Source of the DNA: Prionailurus bengalensis
Lineage: Eukaryota > Chordata > Mammalia > Carnivora > Felidae
Direction: 5' to 3'
DNA length: 64,000 nt
Assembly: GCF_016509475.1 (NCBI RefSeq)
Contig: NC_057345.1
Location: 143,528,566 to 143,592,565, forward strand
Part shown: in pieces, positions 1 through 10,497 of the stretch
Layout: each line of letters starts with the position of its first letter
Position numbering within the stretch: position 1 is the first letter of the stretch
The notes under the pieces: model-generated
What the model was told of the DNA's origin: nothing
The model's input: the letters and a program-made list of their open reading frames with translations, nothing else
Database searches by the model: none
Made by a program: the position numbers and the translations under genes

Positions 1-480
1 TTAGTCCCCAGTATGGTCAGTCTTGTGGTTCTTCCGAGGAAGCTGTCTCTTTTTAGTGACAGTGGGCTATCTTGAATAATTGGGATTTGTTATCCACAAG
101 GACTTCTGCCTGGTGAACTTAGAAGGCCAAGTCAGTCCAAATGTCTTGGGACCGGGAAGCTATAAACTTGGAATTGGTGAGTCCTCAGGCCTTATCACAC
201 AATCCTTATTCCACTGCCAACGAATGGGGCCCTCCAGATGTGAACCAGTAGGGACTGTTTAGAACTATGTGGCCTTCTGGGTTTGTGGAACCATTAAGCT
301 TGCCAGGTTCATTCTCTCCAGTGTCCTTTCTCAATAGCAGTTTTGAGTGTCAGAGTTGTCGGCCTTGTGGAAAGCATTTGTTTGCTTTAGAAATTTCTAG
401 ATTGTGAATTTACCAGATCCTCATTTAATGGAGTACTTCTTTAACATTAGTATTTTTTAAAAATAGGTTTTCTTTTGTTA
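1..480. other. Single-copy DNA, nothing recognised
   Basis: No repeat family, splice-bounded exon or RNA gene is visible. The longest open frame is 60 codons, which is within chance expectation. Confidence 0.5.
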
Positions 481-688
481 AAAAAAATTTTTTTTTGAGA
501 GAGTGCTTGGCATGCGTGAGTGCCAGGGGGTGGAATGGGGGGGGGGGAGGGGAGAGCATCCCAAGCAGGCTCAACACTGTCAGCACAGAGCCTGATGATA
601 TGTGGCTCAATCCCATGAATTGTGAGATCATGACCTGAGCCAAAATCAAGAGTTAGACATGTAACTGACTGAGCCACCCACGCACCCC
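481..688 (-). mobile_element. Felid tRNA-type CAN SINE, diverged
   Basis: Read on the minus strand, the tRNA-like head lies at the right end (complement of GAGCCACCCACGCACCCC), followed by the AGGTCATGATCTCA-type body and a short A/T tail at the left. A run of 11 G (537-547) replaces part of the CT-rich segment. Divergence and lack of a clear TSD suggest an older copy. Confidence 0.9.
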
Positions 689-774
689 TTAAACTTTTTT
701 TGGTTGTTATGGAGGAGGATATTTCCAAATCAGCCTTTAGAAGATCTTTTTATTGAAGAAGAAGATACAAACAG

Positions 775-865
775 AAATGGGCCCATATCATTAAGTATGC
801 AGGTTGATGGATTTTCACAAACTGAACGCACTGTTGTAACTGGATCAGGAATCAGAATCTGTTTT
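775..865 (-). mobile_element. L1M-like fragment, weak
   Basis: The motif around 800-850 (GGTTGATGGATTTTCACAAA followed by ACTG...TAACTGGATCAGGAATCAGAA) resembles an old mammalian L1 3' region read in antisense. The match is short and imperfect, and the rest of the stretch to 1480 shows nothing. Confidence 0.35.
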
Positions 866-1480
866 CTGTTTTTTTTTCTTCAAATGTGGTTCAGCTTGGC
901 TCCCTGCTGCCCAGCCACTGTCACTCACCTGAACTTAACTTTCTGCGTGGTCAGACATACGTGAAAGAGAGTAGACCACAGGATTGTGCCTTGCGGTCTT
1001 CTTGTAAGTGACTCTAACCATGAGGTTTCCACTACTTCCTTTGAGAGATTTCCTCAGCCCAAGTAGGCCTGACCGTTAGGAAATATTGACATTGTAGCAT
1101 CTTCCTGTTGTTTGTGGTTATCTCCTCATTGATAACCCTAATGGTATTTCTTTTGTGTGTGTAGCATCTCTCTTTCATAATACTGAGAGGAGGACATTTT
1201 GATTTGTGTTCCTAGAGCAAAGTATGGATGGGGAGCATTTGCACTGGGGTTTCACTACTTGGAATTCTGCACCCATAGATACAAATTTTGTTTATTCATT
1301 GTAAGCCTAAATTCTGGCCGTTAGCTTTTGCCATCTTCCTTGATTCCTTTGAAATATTGAAAGGTATCAGAGTGCAGATTTAATCTTGTGGCCCAGTTTT
1401 CCTGTCAAAGCCCTATCGTGTTATTCTAGACATTGGTGTGATTTGAGAGGCTCTTCGGCCATGTTTGTTGTTAGGGTTTC
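866..1480. other. Single-copy DNA, nothing recognised
   Basis: No element or exon is supported. Short frames on both strands overlap and lack any recognisable domain. Confidence 0.45.
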
Positions 1481-1489
1481 CCTTCCACA

Positions 1490-2065
1490 CTCACCTCTGT
1501 AACTTCTGTATCCCTCCCAGAGCTGTCCTCGAAATCGTCCACAGTCTGGCCAGGCCCCTCTCCTCTTCAGTCTCCTTGCTTGAACACTCCCTACACACAG
1601 AACTTTCCCTCCATTATGCCTTTTCTCGCAGTGACTCTCCTGCATGGCAGGTGCTTCTTGGCTTCTCTCTTTCTAGGATTCTATCCAGCCTTCAAGGCTC
1701 TTCTGAAATCACTCCTCTTCCCAGTGTCCTTGTAGGCCAGCATCAGCTTGGAGGAGGTGGGAAAAACAGTTCTCCTCTTTTTGATCTTTTTATTGTATGA
1801 ATAGTATGAATTATTTCTCTTACTCATCGGGCCCTTGATTAAATACCACCTTGTATGAGGTGTGATTGTAAAATAAAGGGATGCTTTTATGTGCAGCTTC
1901 GTAGCCATTCATTATACTCTTAGCCATCATTTATGTCTGTTTTATTTGCCAATTCACATTGTGGGCTCCTAGAAGACCAGGATCATATCTTACAGGCCCT
2001 GGCACTTTTCCTTATTCAGCACAGCGCTTGGCCCAGGGAAGAGTCTCAGCAGGCATTTACTGACT
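1490..2065 (+). mobile_element. L2 LINE fossil, 3' region
   Basis: The segment includes TTCAAGGCTCTTCTGAAATCACTCCTCTTCCCAG-like text near 1690-1725, typical of the L2 3' region. It ends with the GGGCTCCTAGAAGACCAGGATCATATCTTACAGG and CACAGCGCTTGG...GGCATTTACTGA pattern (about 1965-2062) of L2 3' ends. It is highly diverged and its 5' limit is uncertain. Confidence 0.6.
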
Positions 2066-2552
2066 TGGCTAGAGAAGGATATGATATGGGCTGAAACAGG
2101 ACAGGAACTGAGTAGCTGACCACACTGGGCTGACTGTTAATTGCACATAACTTGCCAGTTGTGTTGAAGTGACACTTTGTAACAGATTCTTACTCATCCT
2201 GGTATTCTCCATATCATTCCTTTGTAGTAGGTGCCCAGGAATACTAAGCGTTCATAGTAAGTTGACATCATGCTTCACATGACTCCTTGTGGAAAACTGG
2301 TGAATTAAAAGAGGAGGAGGACAGTGAAATGGCCAACAAAATCTATTTTTTTTCACTGTCACCAAGCCAGGTCAGTCTGTCATGATGTACCATCATCCAG
2401 GGAGTAGTAGTAGCCCAGTAGTCTAGGGCTTTCTAAAAGCAAAATGTTCCTTATGATGCTTTATTTGGAGTCAGGCACGTTTAAGTGAGCAGTATTCCCT
2501 ATTTGGGCATTTTGGTGCTTTGCTGTTTGTGAAATGCTTTCAAATTATCTTT
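2066..2552. other. Single-copy DNA, nothing recognised
   Basis: AT-rich sequence with no open frame of 60 codons and no repeat signature I can name. Confidence 0.45.
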
Positions 2553-2570
2553 GTGATTCTATGAGTTCTT

Positions 2571-2777
2571 TTATTTTTTAAGTTTATTCATTTTTGAGAG
2601 AGTGCGAGTATGCAAGTGAGAGAGGGGCAGAGAGAGGGAGACAGACAGAATCTGAAGCAGGCTCCAGGCTCTGAGCTGTCAGCACAGAGCCCAATGTGGG
2701 GCTCGAACTCATGAACCATGAGATCATGACCTGACCCGAAGTCGGATGCTTAACCGACTGAGCTACGCAGGTGCCCC
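2571..2777 (-). mobile_element. Felid CAN SINE, full length
   Basis: Complete minus-strand copy: head at 2760-2777 (complement of GGGGCACCTGCGTAGCTCAG), CT-rich segment at about 2610-2650 and tail at about 2571-2600. TGATTCTA flanks both sides (2553-2560 and 2780-2787), followed by AGTTCT on each side, suggesting an eroded TSD. Confidence 0.97.
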
Positions 2778-2974
2778 ATGATTCTAACTAAGAGTTCTCA
2801 GTAATTGAGGCAAATGGGGCATGAGGGTGTGTGGCTTGAAGTTCTACAAGAAGGTAGGGAGGTTTGTGATCCCATCTAGGTCCTTAGCACCAGAACTCCA
2901 GTGGGGTTCTTATATTCCATTGTAAGATAAGCCACTCATGTGCTTACTCATGTTCTGTCTTGTGCCTCATAACC

Positions 2975-3140
2975 ATTATCTCTGATGCTCTCAGCAACCT
3001 TTGGAGGGAGATACTATCTTCCTTTTACTAATGAGGCAGTGGGGCTCAGAGTGATGTACCAAGTGATGGAGGTAGGATTGGAATCCAGGCCTGTCTCATG
3101 AAAGAACCTGCTGCTTTCTCCTGTACCACCCTGTATTTTC
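2975..3140 (-). mobile_element. MIR SINE fossil
   Basis: The antisense MIR core is visible: ACTAATGAGGCAGTGGGGCT, then GTACCAAGTGATGGAGGTAG and GGAATCCAGGCCTGTCTC, corresponding to the complement of the tRNA-like and core parts of MIR. Confidence 0.6.
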
Positions 3141-3464
3141 TGAATTAGCTGTGAGATGTCATTAAATTTGTGTTTTTGTTCTTCATTTTTCATATACCTT
3201 CTGGATTAAATGCATTAATTCATACTCTTGATGTAATTTGTGAGTCCCGTGTCGGTATGGTTGTGGATACACTAAGCTCTAAGGGTTCAGAGGGAAAGTG
3301 CTGTTTCTATATTTTGAATATTTAGCAAAAGTTTCCTTGGAATAGGAAGTAGAGGGATGCCAGCTTGGTTGCGCCCACCGTGAGGCTATGTTTTTTATTC
3401 TACATTATGCAGTCGTGCCCATTTGTCATTGCTTAAGAAGGGATTGTACTTGAATCGGAGTCCA

Positions 3465-3720
3465 AGAACATTTATTGAGCACTTACTATGTGCCATATAG
3501 TGTTGTAGGATGCAAAGGTGCATGAGGTTGTCTGGTCATCTGCCCTCAAGGAGTTGATGATCTAGTGGTAGGGGAGGACAGTGGGTGGGTCGGGGGCTAG
3601 ACATGAAAAGCGTACACACATATGTAACTGTAGCTGTCCTGTGGCTGCAAATTGCTATACGGAGTATAAAATAGGAAAATGTGAGGTGGTGCCTTGTCTG
3701 TAAGATCTGAGGGCTGGGGA
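3465..3720 (-). mobile_element. L2 LINE fossil, 3' end
   Basis: ACATTTATTGAGCACTTACTATGTGCC at 3469-3495, then CTGCCCTCAAGGAGTTGATGATCTAGTGG (from 3540), is the classic antisense L2 3' end. The body fades beyond about 3650. Confidence 0.7.
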
Positions 3721-4246
3721 GCAGGCAGCCCGCGTGTGAAGATCAGGTGGAAGCCCTCCAGTAGGAGTAGCAGCCAGGGCTCCTTTTGTTTCTTCCCTTT
3801 ATGGCTCAGTATGGGGTTCTGCGGACCCTGGAGCAAATGAAGGGTGTAGCATGTGGATGTCTACTCGGCTTTAGACCTTACCTATGGGGAAGCCTCAAGG
3901 TGGAAGTCCAGGAGTCTATTTCCTTTGTCCTAACAGAGCTGTTTCTTGTAAATGGCTTTGTGCAGTCAGAACTCTGACGCTTGTTAAATTCAAATGACTT
4001 TTTTTTCCCCCACCTGACTTCTAACAAATGATCATTGCAGTACTATTGTTCTAGACCCATGGGACATACCATTTAAGAATGGAATATTTGATTAGTATGA
4101 ACAGTGCCCTTGTAAGTAAAGACCCTCTGAAGGCTGGTACTTGGAATGGCCCATTTTATCTGCTTGAAACCAAAGGTTGACCTGGGTCAGGTAAGGCATA
4201 CAGAGAAATTGCATTTTTGCTGTAACTTGCTACTAGCTTATTGCTC
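3721..4246. other. Single-copy DNA, nothing recognised
   Basis: Unassigned DNA between the L2 fossil and the next SINE. It includes a 63-codon plus frame (3786-3977) without homology that I recognise. Confidence 0.45.
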
Positions 4247-4260
4247 AGATTCTTTTTTTT

Positions 4261-4492
4261 TTTTTTTTTTTTTAAATTTTTTTTTTTTTCAACGTTTATT
4301 TATTTTTGGGACAGAGAGAGACAGAGCATGAATGGGGGAGGGGCAGAGAGAGAGGGAGACACAGAATCGGAAACAGGCTCCAGGCTCCGAGCCATCAGCC
4401 CAGAGCCCGACGCGGGGCTCGAACCCACGGACCGCGAGATCGTGACCTGGCTGAAGTCGGACGCCTAACCGACTGCGCCACCCAGGCGCCCC
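4261..4492 (-). mobile_element. Young felid CAN SINE with TSD
   Basis: Near-consensus minus-strand copy with the complete head (complement of GGGGCGCCTGGGTGGCGCAG) at its right end and a long A-rich tail seen as poly-T at 4261-4289. The TSD AGATTCTTTTTTTT occupies 4247-4260 and recurs from 4493. It carries the diagnostic GAGCCATCAGCCCAGAGCCC and CTGGCTGAAGTCGG variants shared with the copy at 6049. Confidence 0.99.
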
Positions 4493-4508
4493 AGATTCTT
4501 TTTTTTTT

Positions 4509-4960
4509 AACTACTTTTTTGATATCTGATTTATTTTTAATTTTAAGGGCATCTAAGAGGTTTGATTCTGAAGTTAAAAATAAAAGTTGTATGTAGCTAA
4601 AATTATCCCTAAAATCTCCTGAGTTGCTGTGAAGGTACAGCATGCACAGTGCTGGGAGATACAAGCCTAGGACGTAATTGTTACACATGTTAAAGTTGGA
4701 GAAGCTGCAAAAGTGTACATGCAGATGTCTGGGCATTCAGGCCATTCTGTCTTTCTCAAACCTCTGACCATGACTGGACACTGGGTGGAGAATGCTAACA
4801 TCTTGCTTGCCTGTGGATTTACTCCATTCCTATCACAGGGATCCTTTAAGTCCATACTAGTGAATTTGTTTCTTTTTTTGGGGAATTTGTTTAAGAGAAT
4901 TTTAAGGCAGTTCTCAGGTTAAAGGTTGTTTTGATGCATGGATAGCAATAAAAACAATTT
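4509..4960. other. Single-copy DNA, nothing recognised
   Basis: The 113-codon minus frame ending at 4395 begins here but runs into the SINE, so its C-terminal third is translated repeat. No exon is supported. Confidence 0.45.
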
Positions 4961-4964
4961 ACGG

Positions 4965-5130
4965 CACTTACTGTACATTTCTTTATTTATGGCAGTAAGC
5001 ATGAAGGTAACTCAGGATCCCTGGAAGGTTGGTGTCACCCCTGTTTCATATGAGAAACTCAGAGGAGTTAAGGGACTTGCCTGAGGACACACATTTGTAA
5101 AAGACATTGAAGCTGAAAATCAACTACATT
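4965..5130 (-). mobile_element. MIR SINE fossil
   Basis: Antisense MIR core: CTGTTTCATATGAGAAACTC, GGAGTTAAGGGACTTGCCTG and GGACACACATTTGTAAAAGA match the order of the MIR complement. Confidence 0.65.
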
Positions 5131-5161
5131 GACTCTATAGCTGTTACTAACATACTGTTTT

Positions 5162-5371
5162 TTGTTTTTTTTTTAAGTTTATTTATTTTGAGAGACAGAG
5201 TTTTCCCGCACATGATGGGGAGGGCCAGAGAGAGAGGGGGAGAGAGAATTCTAAGCAGGCTCCGCAGTGTCAGCACAGAACCTGATGCGGGGCTCCATCT
5301 CAGGACTCTGAGATCCTGACCTGAGCCGAGATCAAGAGTCGGACGCCTGAGTCAGGCACCCAGGCACTCCT
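5162..5371 (-). mobile_element. Felid CAN SINE with TSD
   Basis: Full-length but diverged minus-strand copy. The perfect 14-bp TSD TAACATACTGTTTT lies at 5148-5161 and 5373-5386. The head is degraded (AGTCAGGCACCCAGGCACTCC). Confidence 0.97.
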
Positions 5372-5386
5372 TTAACATACTGTTTT

Positions 5387-5890
5387 GATTCCCAATTGCA
5401 AACATATAAATATGATAAACAGCAATGTAACGGTTCAAAGTAAATTGAAAGCCCTGTGAGGGTAAGTTCATCTTTGTTGCCTGGATTAATTTTGTTGGTA
5501 CCTACCCAGAGCCAACAGTAACTATATATACCCTTCAAAAAAGTTAAAGATAAAATAAGAACTGGATGAATAAGCCACTGTCCACTGTTGAAATAGTAAA
5601 GGCCAAGTAAGCTTGCAATCAAATTGGCTTTTTTCTAGTAACAGTTGTCCTCTGAAGCCTTTCTGAAGGCTCTCTTTCAGACAACTGTCTCTGAACCTTT
5701 GTATTTTTTTTTCCTTAATGTCCCTAGTAAAATGGCTGTGTTGTTACAGCTTGAAGCCTGTGTGGTAAGCCTTTTGATCAGCCCTCGGTGATAACCCACA
5801 GACTTGGGCTTCCTTGTGCTGGGAACAACCATTATCTTGTGTTAATTAGTGGGCTTTATGTTGGGGGTTGCTTGTTTTTAATATACAAAT
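5387..5890. other. Single-copy DNA, nothing recognised
   Basis: No element is recognised. A 96-codon minus frame (5332-5622) starts in unique DNA and ends inside the SINE, so it is not a gene. Confidence 0.45.
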
Positions 5891-5929
5891 TTCATGTAAT
5901 CCCATTCACTTATTTACAGAATAATTTGC

Positions 5930-6345
5930 TCAAAGCCATACGCTCTTAAGATGCTGGGACACAAAAGTGAAAAAAGCATCATCTCTACCTTTGAGGAGTT
6001 GACTGCCTGGTGGAGGAGATAGATGTGAAAATGAAAATAGGACTTTTATTTATTTATTTATTTATTTATTTAAAAAAAATTTTTTTTTTATTTTTGGGAC
6101 AGAGAGAGACAGAACATGAACAGGCGAGGGGCAGAGAGAGAGGGAGACACAGAATCGGAAACAGGCTCCAGGCTCTGAGCCATCAGCCCAGAGCCCGACG
6201 CGGGGCTCGAACTCCCGGACCGCGAGATCGTGACCTGGCTGAAGTCGGACGCTTAACCGACTGCGCCACCCAGGTGCCCCAAAATAGGACTTTTAAAGGC
6301 ATTTATCATGCGTATAAGTGCTACATACATAATGCGCTATGGATG
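5930..6345 (-). mobile_element. L2 fossil split by a SINE
   Basis: Antisense L2 pattern GATGCTGGGACACAAAAGTG and CCTTTGAGGAGTTGACTGCC (about 5950-6010) continues after the SINE at 6049-6280 with ATAAGTGCTACATACATAATGCG (about 6314-6336). Both halves belong to the same L2 3' region, so the SINE landed in a pre-existing L2. Confidence 0.6.
6049..6280 (-). mobile_element. Young felid CAN SINE with perfect TSD
   Basis: Near-consensus copy. The 15-bp TSD AAAATAGGACTTTTA is perfect (6034-6048 and 6281-6295). The tail contains a (TTTA)n run at 6045-6072. It shares the GCCATCAGCCCAGAGCC, CTGGCTGAAGTCGG and ACTGCGCCACC variants with the copy at 4261, pointing to the same recent source subfamily. Confidence 0.99.
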
Positions 6346-6621
6346 GGTATATTAAAAGCAAAGTCTTAAAACATTTTAGGTAAGCTGATGAATCTGGACA
6401 AGTTAGTTTGGCTGAAAGGTGTAACTCATAAAGGCTAAACAAAATGAATTCTCTGTGACTGAATGCTTAAAGATTCAGGTGTGTTTGTGCAAATCATTTG
6501 GAAGGAACTAGGAAAAAGTCCTAATTCCCAGGGACAGATTTTCAGGTGGTAGACGATTCTGCCCCAAAGAGTAATGGACTGTGAGGCTTATTCCCCTGCC
6601 TTGCATGCGTCGGAAATGGAG
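6346..6621. other. Unassigned spacer
   Basis: Short unique interval between two SINEs. Nothing is seen in it. Confidence 0.45.
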
Positions 6622-6638
6622 TCAGCTGTTTTATTTAT

Positions 6639-6877
6639 TTATTTATTTATTTATTTAAAAAAAAAATTTTTTTTTTTAACGTTTATTTATTTTTGAGACA
6701 GAGAGAGACAGCATGAACGGGGGAGGGTCAGAGAGAGGGAGACACAGAATCCGAAACAGGCTCCAGGCTCCTAGCTGTCAGCACAGAGCCCGATGCGGGG
6801 CTCGAATTCACGGACTGTGAGATCGTGACCTGAGCCGAAGTCGGCCACTCAACCAACTGAGCCACCCAGGTGCCCCA
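6639..6877 (-). mobile_element. Felid CAN SINE with TSD
   Basis: Minus-strand copy whose tail is a (TTTA)n array (6628-6656) followed by an A/T run. The TSD TCAGCTGTTTTATTTAT (6622-6638) recurs at 6878-6894 with two mismatches. The head is complete (complement of GGGGCACCTGGGTGGCTCAG). Confidence 0.98.
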
Positions 6878-7044
6878 TCAGCTGCTTCATTTATGCTACA
6901 CTCACTTTGCTAGAAAGCTTACAGTCATGTCTACAAAGCTAATCATGGGAAGCGATGGCATTGGATCACTAGGACCCAGAATGGGCATTTAACTGAACTG
7001 TTGAAAAAAGTTTAACTTTAAAAAAAATGCTTGTTTATGAATAC

Positions 7045-7235
7045 AGTGTTTGGAATTAGACCTGAGTTGGAATCAGGATGTTGCTGCGTGTTAGTGGAGC
7101 GTCCTAAGTCTGGGTAGCCGTGCCTGTCGCATAAGCTCAAGCACTACCTCTTTGGCTTGCTGCGAATATTAAATGATGTTGCTTAGTACAGTCAAGTTGT
7201 GGCGTTCAGGTGAGCACTTCACAAAAAGTGGTGGT
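7045..7235 (+). mobile_element. MIR SINE fossil, weak
   Basis: Order of MIR-like pieces in sense: ATTAGACCTGAGTTGGAATC, then GAATATTAAATGATGTTGCTTAG, then GAGCACTTCACA. It is strongly diverged. Confidence 0.45.
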
Positions 7236-7750
7236 TCTGGTTATTTGGCACCTGTCATTATTTCACTTCGTTAAAGTGCTGACGTTAGGGGTTAGGCTGT
7301 GGACTCCGATGGAGCTTTAGTTAAACCATCATTGACGTCAAATTCAAAGAGGACCCAGAGTCGAACTGATGGTAGCTTGTGCTTTATTATTCTCCTCCTA
7401 AGATTGTACTTACTGAACTTTTATTTTATTTTTTTATGAATGTTTCCTGATCCATTGTATGCAGCCTCTACTTGGATATTTTATCTTGATCCCTGACTTC
7501 TATTTTGTGCTGTCTAGAAAAAAAGTCTGATGTTTCACTTGTTAAGCTTAAAAATAAGGCAGTCATTTTACTAGCAAAAAATGGGTTTATTTGGGAAATA
7601 GCCGAAAATTAAAATTTGGGACATGCCAGCTACAGCAAAACTAGAGGCAAGTCCAAGAAGCAACACGGAGAGGAACATTTTATTTTATGGAGAAGGAGGA
7701 GGAAATTGGGTGGGGCTGTTTTGAATGAAAGTCCCATTGGAGAAAGGCAG
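7236..7750. other. Unassigned DNA
   Basis: No repeat or exon is recognised. The interval contains AT-rich stretches near 7420-7440. Confidence 0.4.
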
Positions 7751-8334
7751 TGTTTAAGGTAATGACAATTTCTCATGGGCTGAGTTGTCGAGATTGTGGA
7801 TTTCTTGTAGGAGATGCAATGCACATCTTTTCCTAATAGGTTCTGTAGTTGATTCCTTCCTGTTGACAGTTCTGTTGAGGTCTGTAATTGACAGTCTTCC
7901 TGTAATCGGTGTGGAATGGTACCTCCTGAGAACTCTCCTTCTCTCCTTTTCCAAGAACTCCGGAGTAGTGACGTTTCCCTTTGTTAATTTTTGCACAGGG
8001 TGTTGGACTGTTCCATTTCAGAGCCTAATGGAAGCGTCAGCATTTTCACAATTGGAGTGGACAACCACCATGCAGTGTACAACTGTGACCCTTAAACAGC
8101 TAGTTCACATGAGAAAATACATTCAAGGTCATGACCATCTGGGCCCTGAACGAACTGCTGTTGAGATTTTGTTTGGCTCCAGCTCCATTCTGGGACGGAT
8201 AGAGTCCTTTGGACTTCATTCTGAATTCCAATAATGGCAAAAAAGATTTGTGTGACTTGTGTATAGATGGCCTTCTGTTTGAACTGATTGAGATTATGAG
8301 CATTGTTTAATAAAAGCTTTGTCCTTGTTTCAGA
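7751..8334 (+). other. Unassigned open segment ending near AATAAA
   Basis: A 149-codon plus frame spans 7785-8234, among the longest of the window, and an 80-codon minus frame (7754-7996) overlaps it. No domain, signal peptide or membrane pattern of a known family is visible, and I do not recognise the protein. About 75 bp after the stop there is AATAAA (8309-8314). The segment could be a chance frame, a remnant of an old retroelement, or a terminal exon. Only homology or RNA data would separate these. Confidence 0.25.
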
Positions 8335-9342
8335 TTAAGAATACAATGCCATCTGATTTGATCTAGAAGCAAAGTAATAGTCACGATGGTTTGCATTCCC
8401 CCAATTACCCCTTGTTGTATTTTTTCTAGAAGGGTCCTCAGTTTATTTGGGTCATCCTACAGAGTTAATCTTACTGAATCAGGTAGAGCTAAGCTTAGGA
8501 AATAGGCTCGTCTCACCTCAGATCAGTACACTACTACCATCTAGAAATGAGGGCCTGAAATTTTCTAAAGATACCTTTTACACACTCTTTTTTTTTTTTT
8601 CTTTCTCATTTTCCAGTGAGGAAAATTGTTCCTTTTTCTCCCAGGTGATAAATGTCACTTTTGCCCTAAATTTTAAAGTGGGATTCTACTTTTAAAACTT
8701 AGATAAAAGAATATTTGATAGAACTGTCAGACTAGTACAAAATAAAATTCTCTCTGTTCTCAGAGCCTTGAGGGTCTTTAAATCTCATTGGCTGAAGCTG
8801 CATGAGTGTTTCTGTTGGTGCCCCATTTCCACATCATGGAGCTTTAATTTTCGGATTTTAGTAATGAAGGTATGAACCCAATCTGTCAGGTTTCGTGTGC
8901 CGTTTACTATAGCCCTTAGCTTAGAATTGAATGAAAGGAAGTAATAAGCCAACTCTGAGAAGGTCCAGATGAAAAGGATTATAATGTGGTACAAAAATAT
9001 TAGCATGCCCAGCCCTTCCATGTGACTCATTCCTTTCAGAGTATCCATTTTGACAGCTTTTTTGAATCACACATCAATCACGATGTTGGTATTTTTGGCG
9101 GGGTGGTAGACCTTACCCTGATGTTCACAATCATAACTGCCAAAAGTGAACAAAGAGGAGAATTCCAAGTGAAACATAACAACATCACAAATATTTAGTT
9201 TTGTCTTGAGCAGAAAGAGAATCAGGAGTTAGATGATGTCCTTTACATTGCCCCAGGAAAGCCACTGCTTTATTCCGGTGAAACTAAGGCCCTGATGGGT
9301 CTTATCCAGCCTTCAACTGTAGGAACTATTTTAATTTTTTGT
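8335..9342. other. Unassigned DNA
   Basis: About 1 kb without a recognised repeat. The 87-codon minus frame (8785-9048) and 82-codon plus frame (8447-8695) show no recognisable domain. Confidence 0.45.
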
Positions 9343-9702
9343 AAATTTCTTTTATTCTTTTAATGTTTATTTAAGAGAGTGAGACAGTGTATGCGCATGT
9401 GAGGGGTGCGGAGCCCGACACAGGACTCTATCTCATGAACTGTGAGGTCATGACCTGAGCTGAAATCAAGAGTTGGATGCTTGACCAACTGAGCCACACA
9501 GGTGTTTCCCCCCCCCCCCCGCCCCCTTTTAAATTTCTTTTAGAGGGTTTGTGGGGCAGACGGGCAAGGGGCAGAGGATCTTAAGCAGGCTCCATGCTCC
9601 ACCTGGAGCCTGACACAGGGCTCCATCCCACAACACTGGGATCACAACCCTAGGTGAAATCAAGAGTAGGATGCTCAACTGACTGAGCTGCCCAGGCATC
9701 CA
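9331..9702 (-). mobile_element. Old CAN SINE interrupted by another SINE
   Basis: The body lies at 9544-9702 (head at right, complement of GGATGCCTGGGCAGCTCAG). Its A/T tail appears to continue at 9331-9355, to the left of the SINE nested at 9356-9530. The CT-rich segment is short and the copy is diverged, so it predates the nested insertion. Confidence 0.85.
9356..9530 (-). mobile_element. CAN SINE nested in the tail of another SINE
   Basis: Internally deleted minus-strand copy lacking most of the CT-rich region, with a C-rich run (about 13 C from 9508) at its head end. AAATTTCTTTTA lies on both sides (9343-9354 and 9531-9542), which reads as the TSD of this insertion. Confidence 0.85.
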
Positions 9703-10495
9703 GGATCTATTTTTATGTTAGTTTCCACTCCAGAGTTTCCCTTCTCCAACCTTCTCTCCTATCCGAGGAATAATTCATTTAGGGCTTAACGTTTTTCCCT
9801 TGATGTCCTGGGGACTAAGCTTGCTCTGGGATCATTCTACCCTGTGCTGCATGTATTCCTTCTGGGAAGAAAATCCTATCACTTCAAAGGAGCAGCGGAT
9901 ACCCAGGGTGTATCTAGAAATAAAAATTTGACCCTTTGTCTCTGTCCTTTTCATCCCTCTCTCTTGCAGGCAGCCTTTCCTTCTGTGCAAACAGACCGTT
10001 GTAATAGTGGTAGTCTGTCATGCTGTTAGATGATTTGCATCACTGCTCCAAGTGGATGCTGTAATTTCATCCGGAAATCTCCTTTCATGCAACTGACTGC
10101 TGTAAAGTGCGCATGGGGCTTGCAGCACATGTCCTTCGATGCTGAGAAATAGCTTTGATGGACAAGGTCTTGAGAAAATAGTCCCAACGTTGCAGAATAT
10201 TTGGGTAAAATACCCACATACGTAAAGAAAAGAAAAAGTTGCAGATGACAGTTCAAGCTTCTCTGTCCTCATTTCCTTCTTTCCCTCTTCTAAGGAAAAC
10301 TGTGCCGAATTGGCGTTCCTGTGCACATCTGGCACAAATAATTTACAGTTTGAGTTTATAGAAATGGTATCTCCACGCACATGTACTTTTGAATCTTTAC
10401 GCATTGGGTTTGAGAAGTACTCCTGTTGATGCATGTAACTTTGGGTCCTTTAACTTGTAAGTCTTATTTGTTGAGTGAATGTACCGTAAATTATT
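9703..10495. other. Unassigned DNA
   Basis: A 138-codon minus frame (10018-10434) and a shorter overlapping one (10026-10256) are open here. Neither shows recognisable domains, and there is no supporting polyadenylation or splice context. Confidence 0.4.
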
Positions 10496-10497
10496 TA

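Noticed and set aside
4148..6880. Similar sequences at near-regular spacing, possibly an array
   Set aside because: These are independent SINE insertions, each with its own TSD. There are no short direct repeats with unique spacers, so this is not a CRISPR-like or tandem array.
10018..10434. 138-codon minus frame
   Set aside because: No domain, and a second minus frame is open over the same bases.
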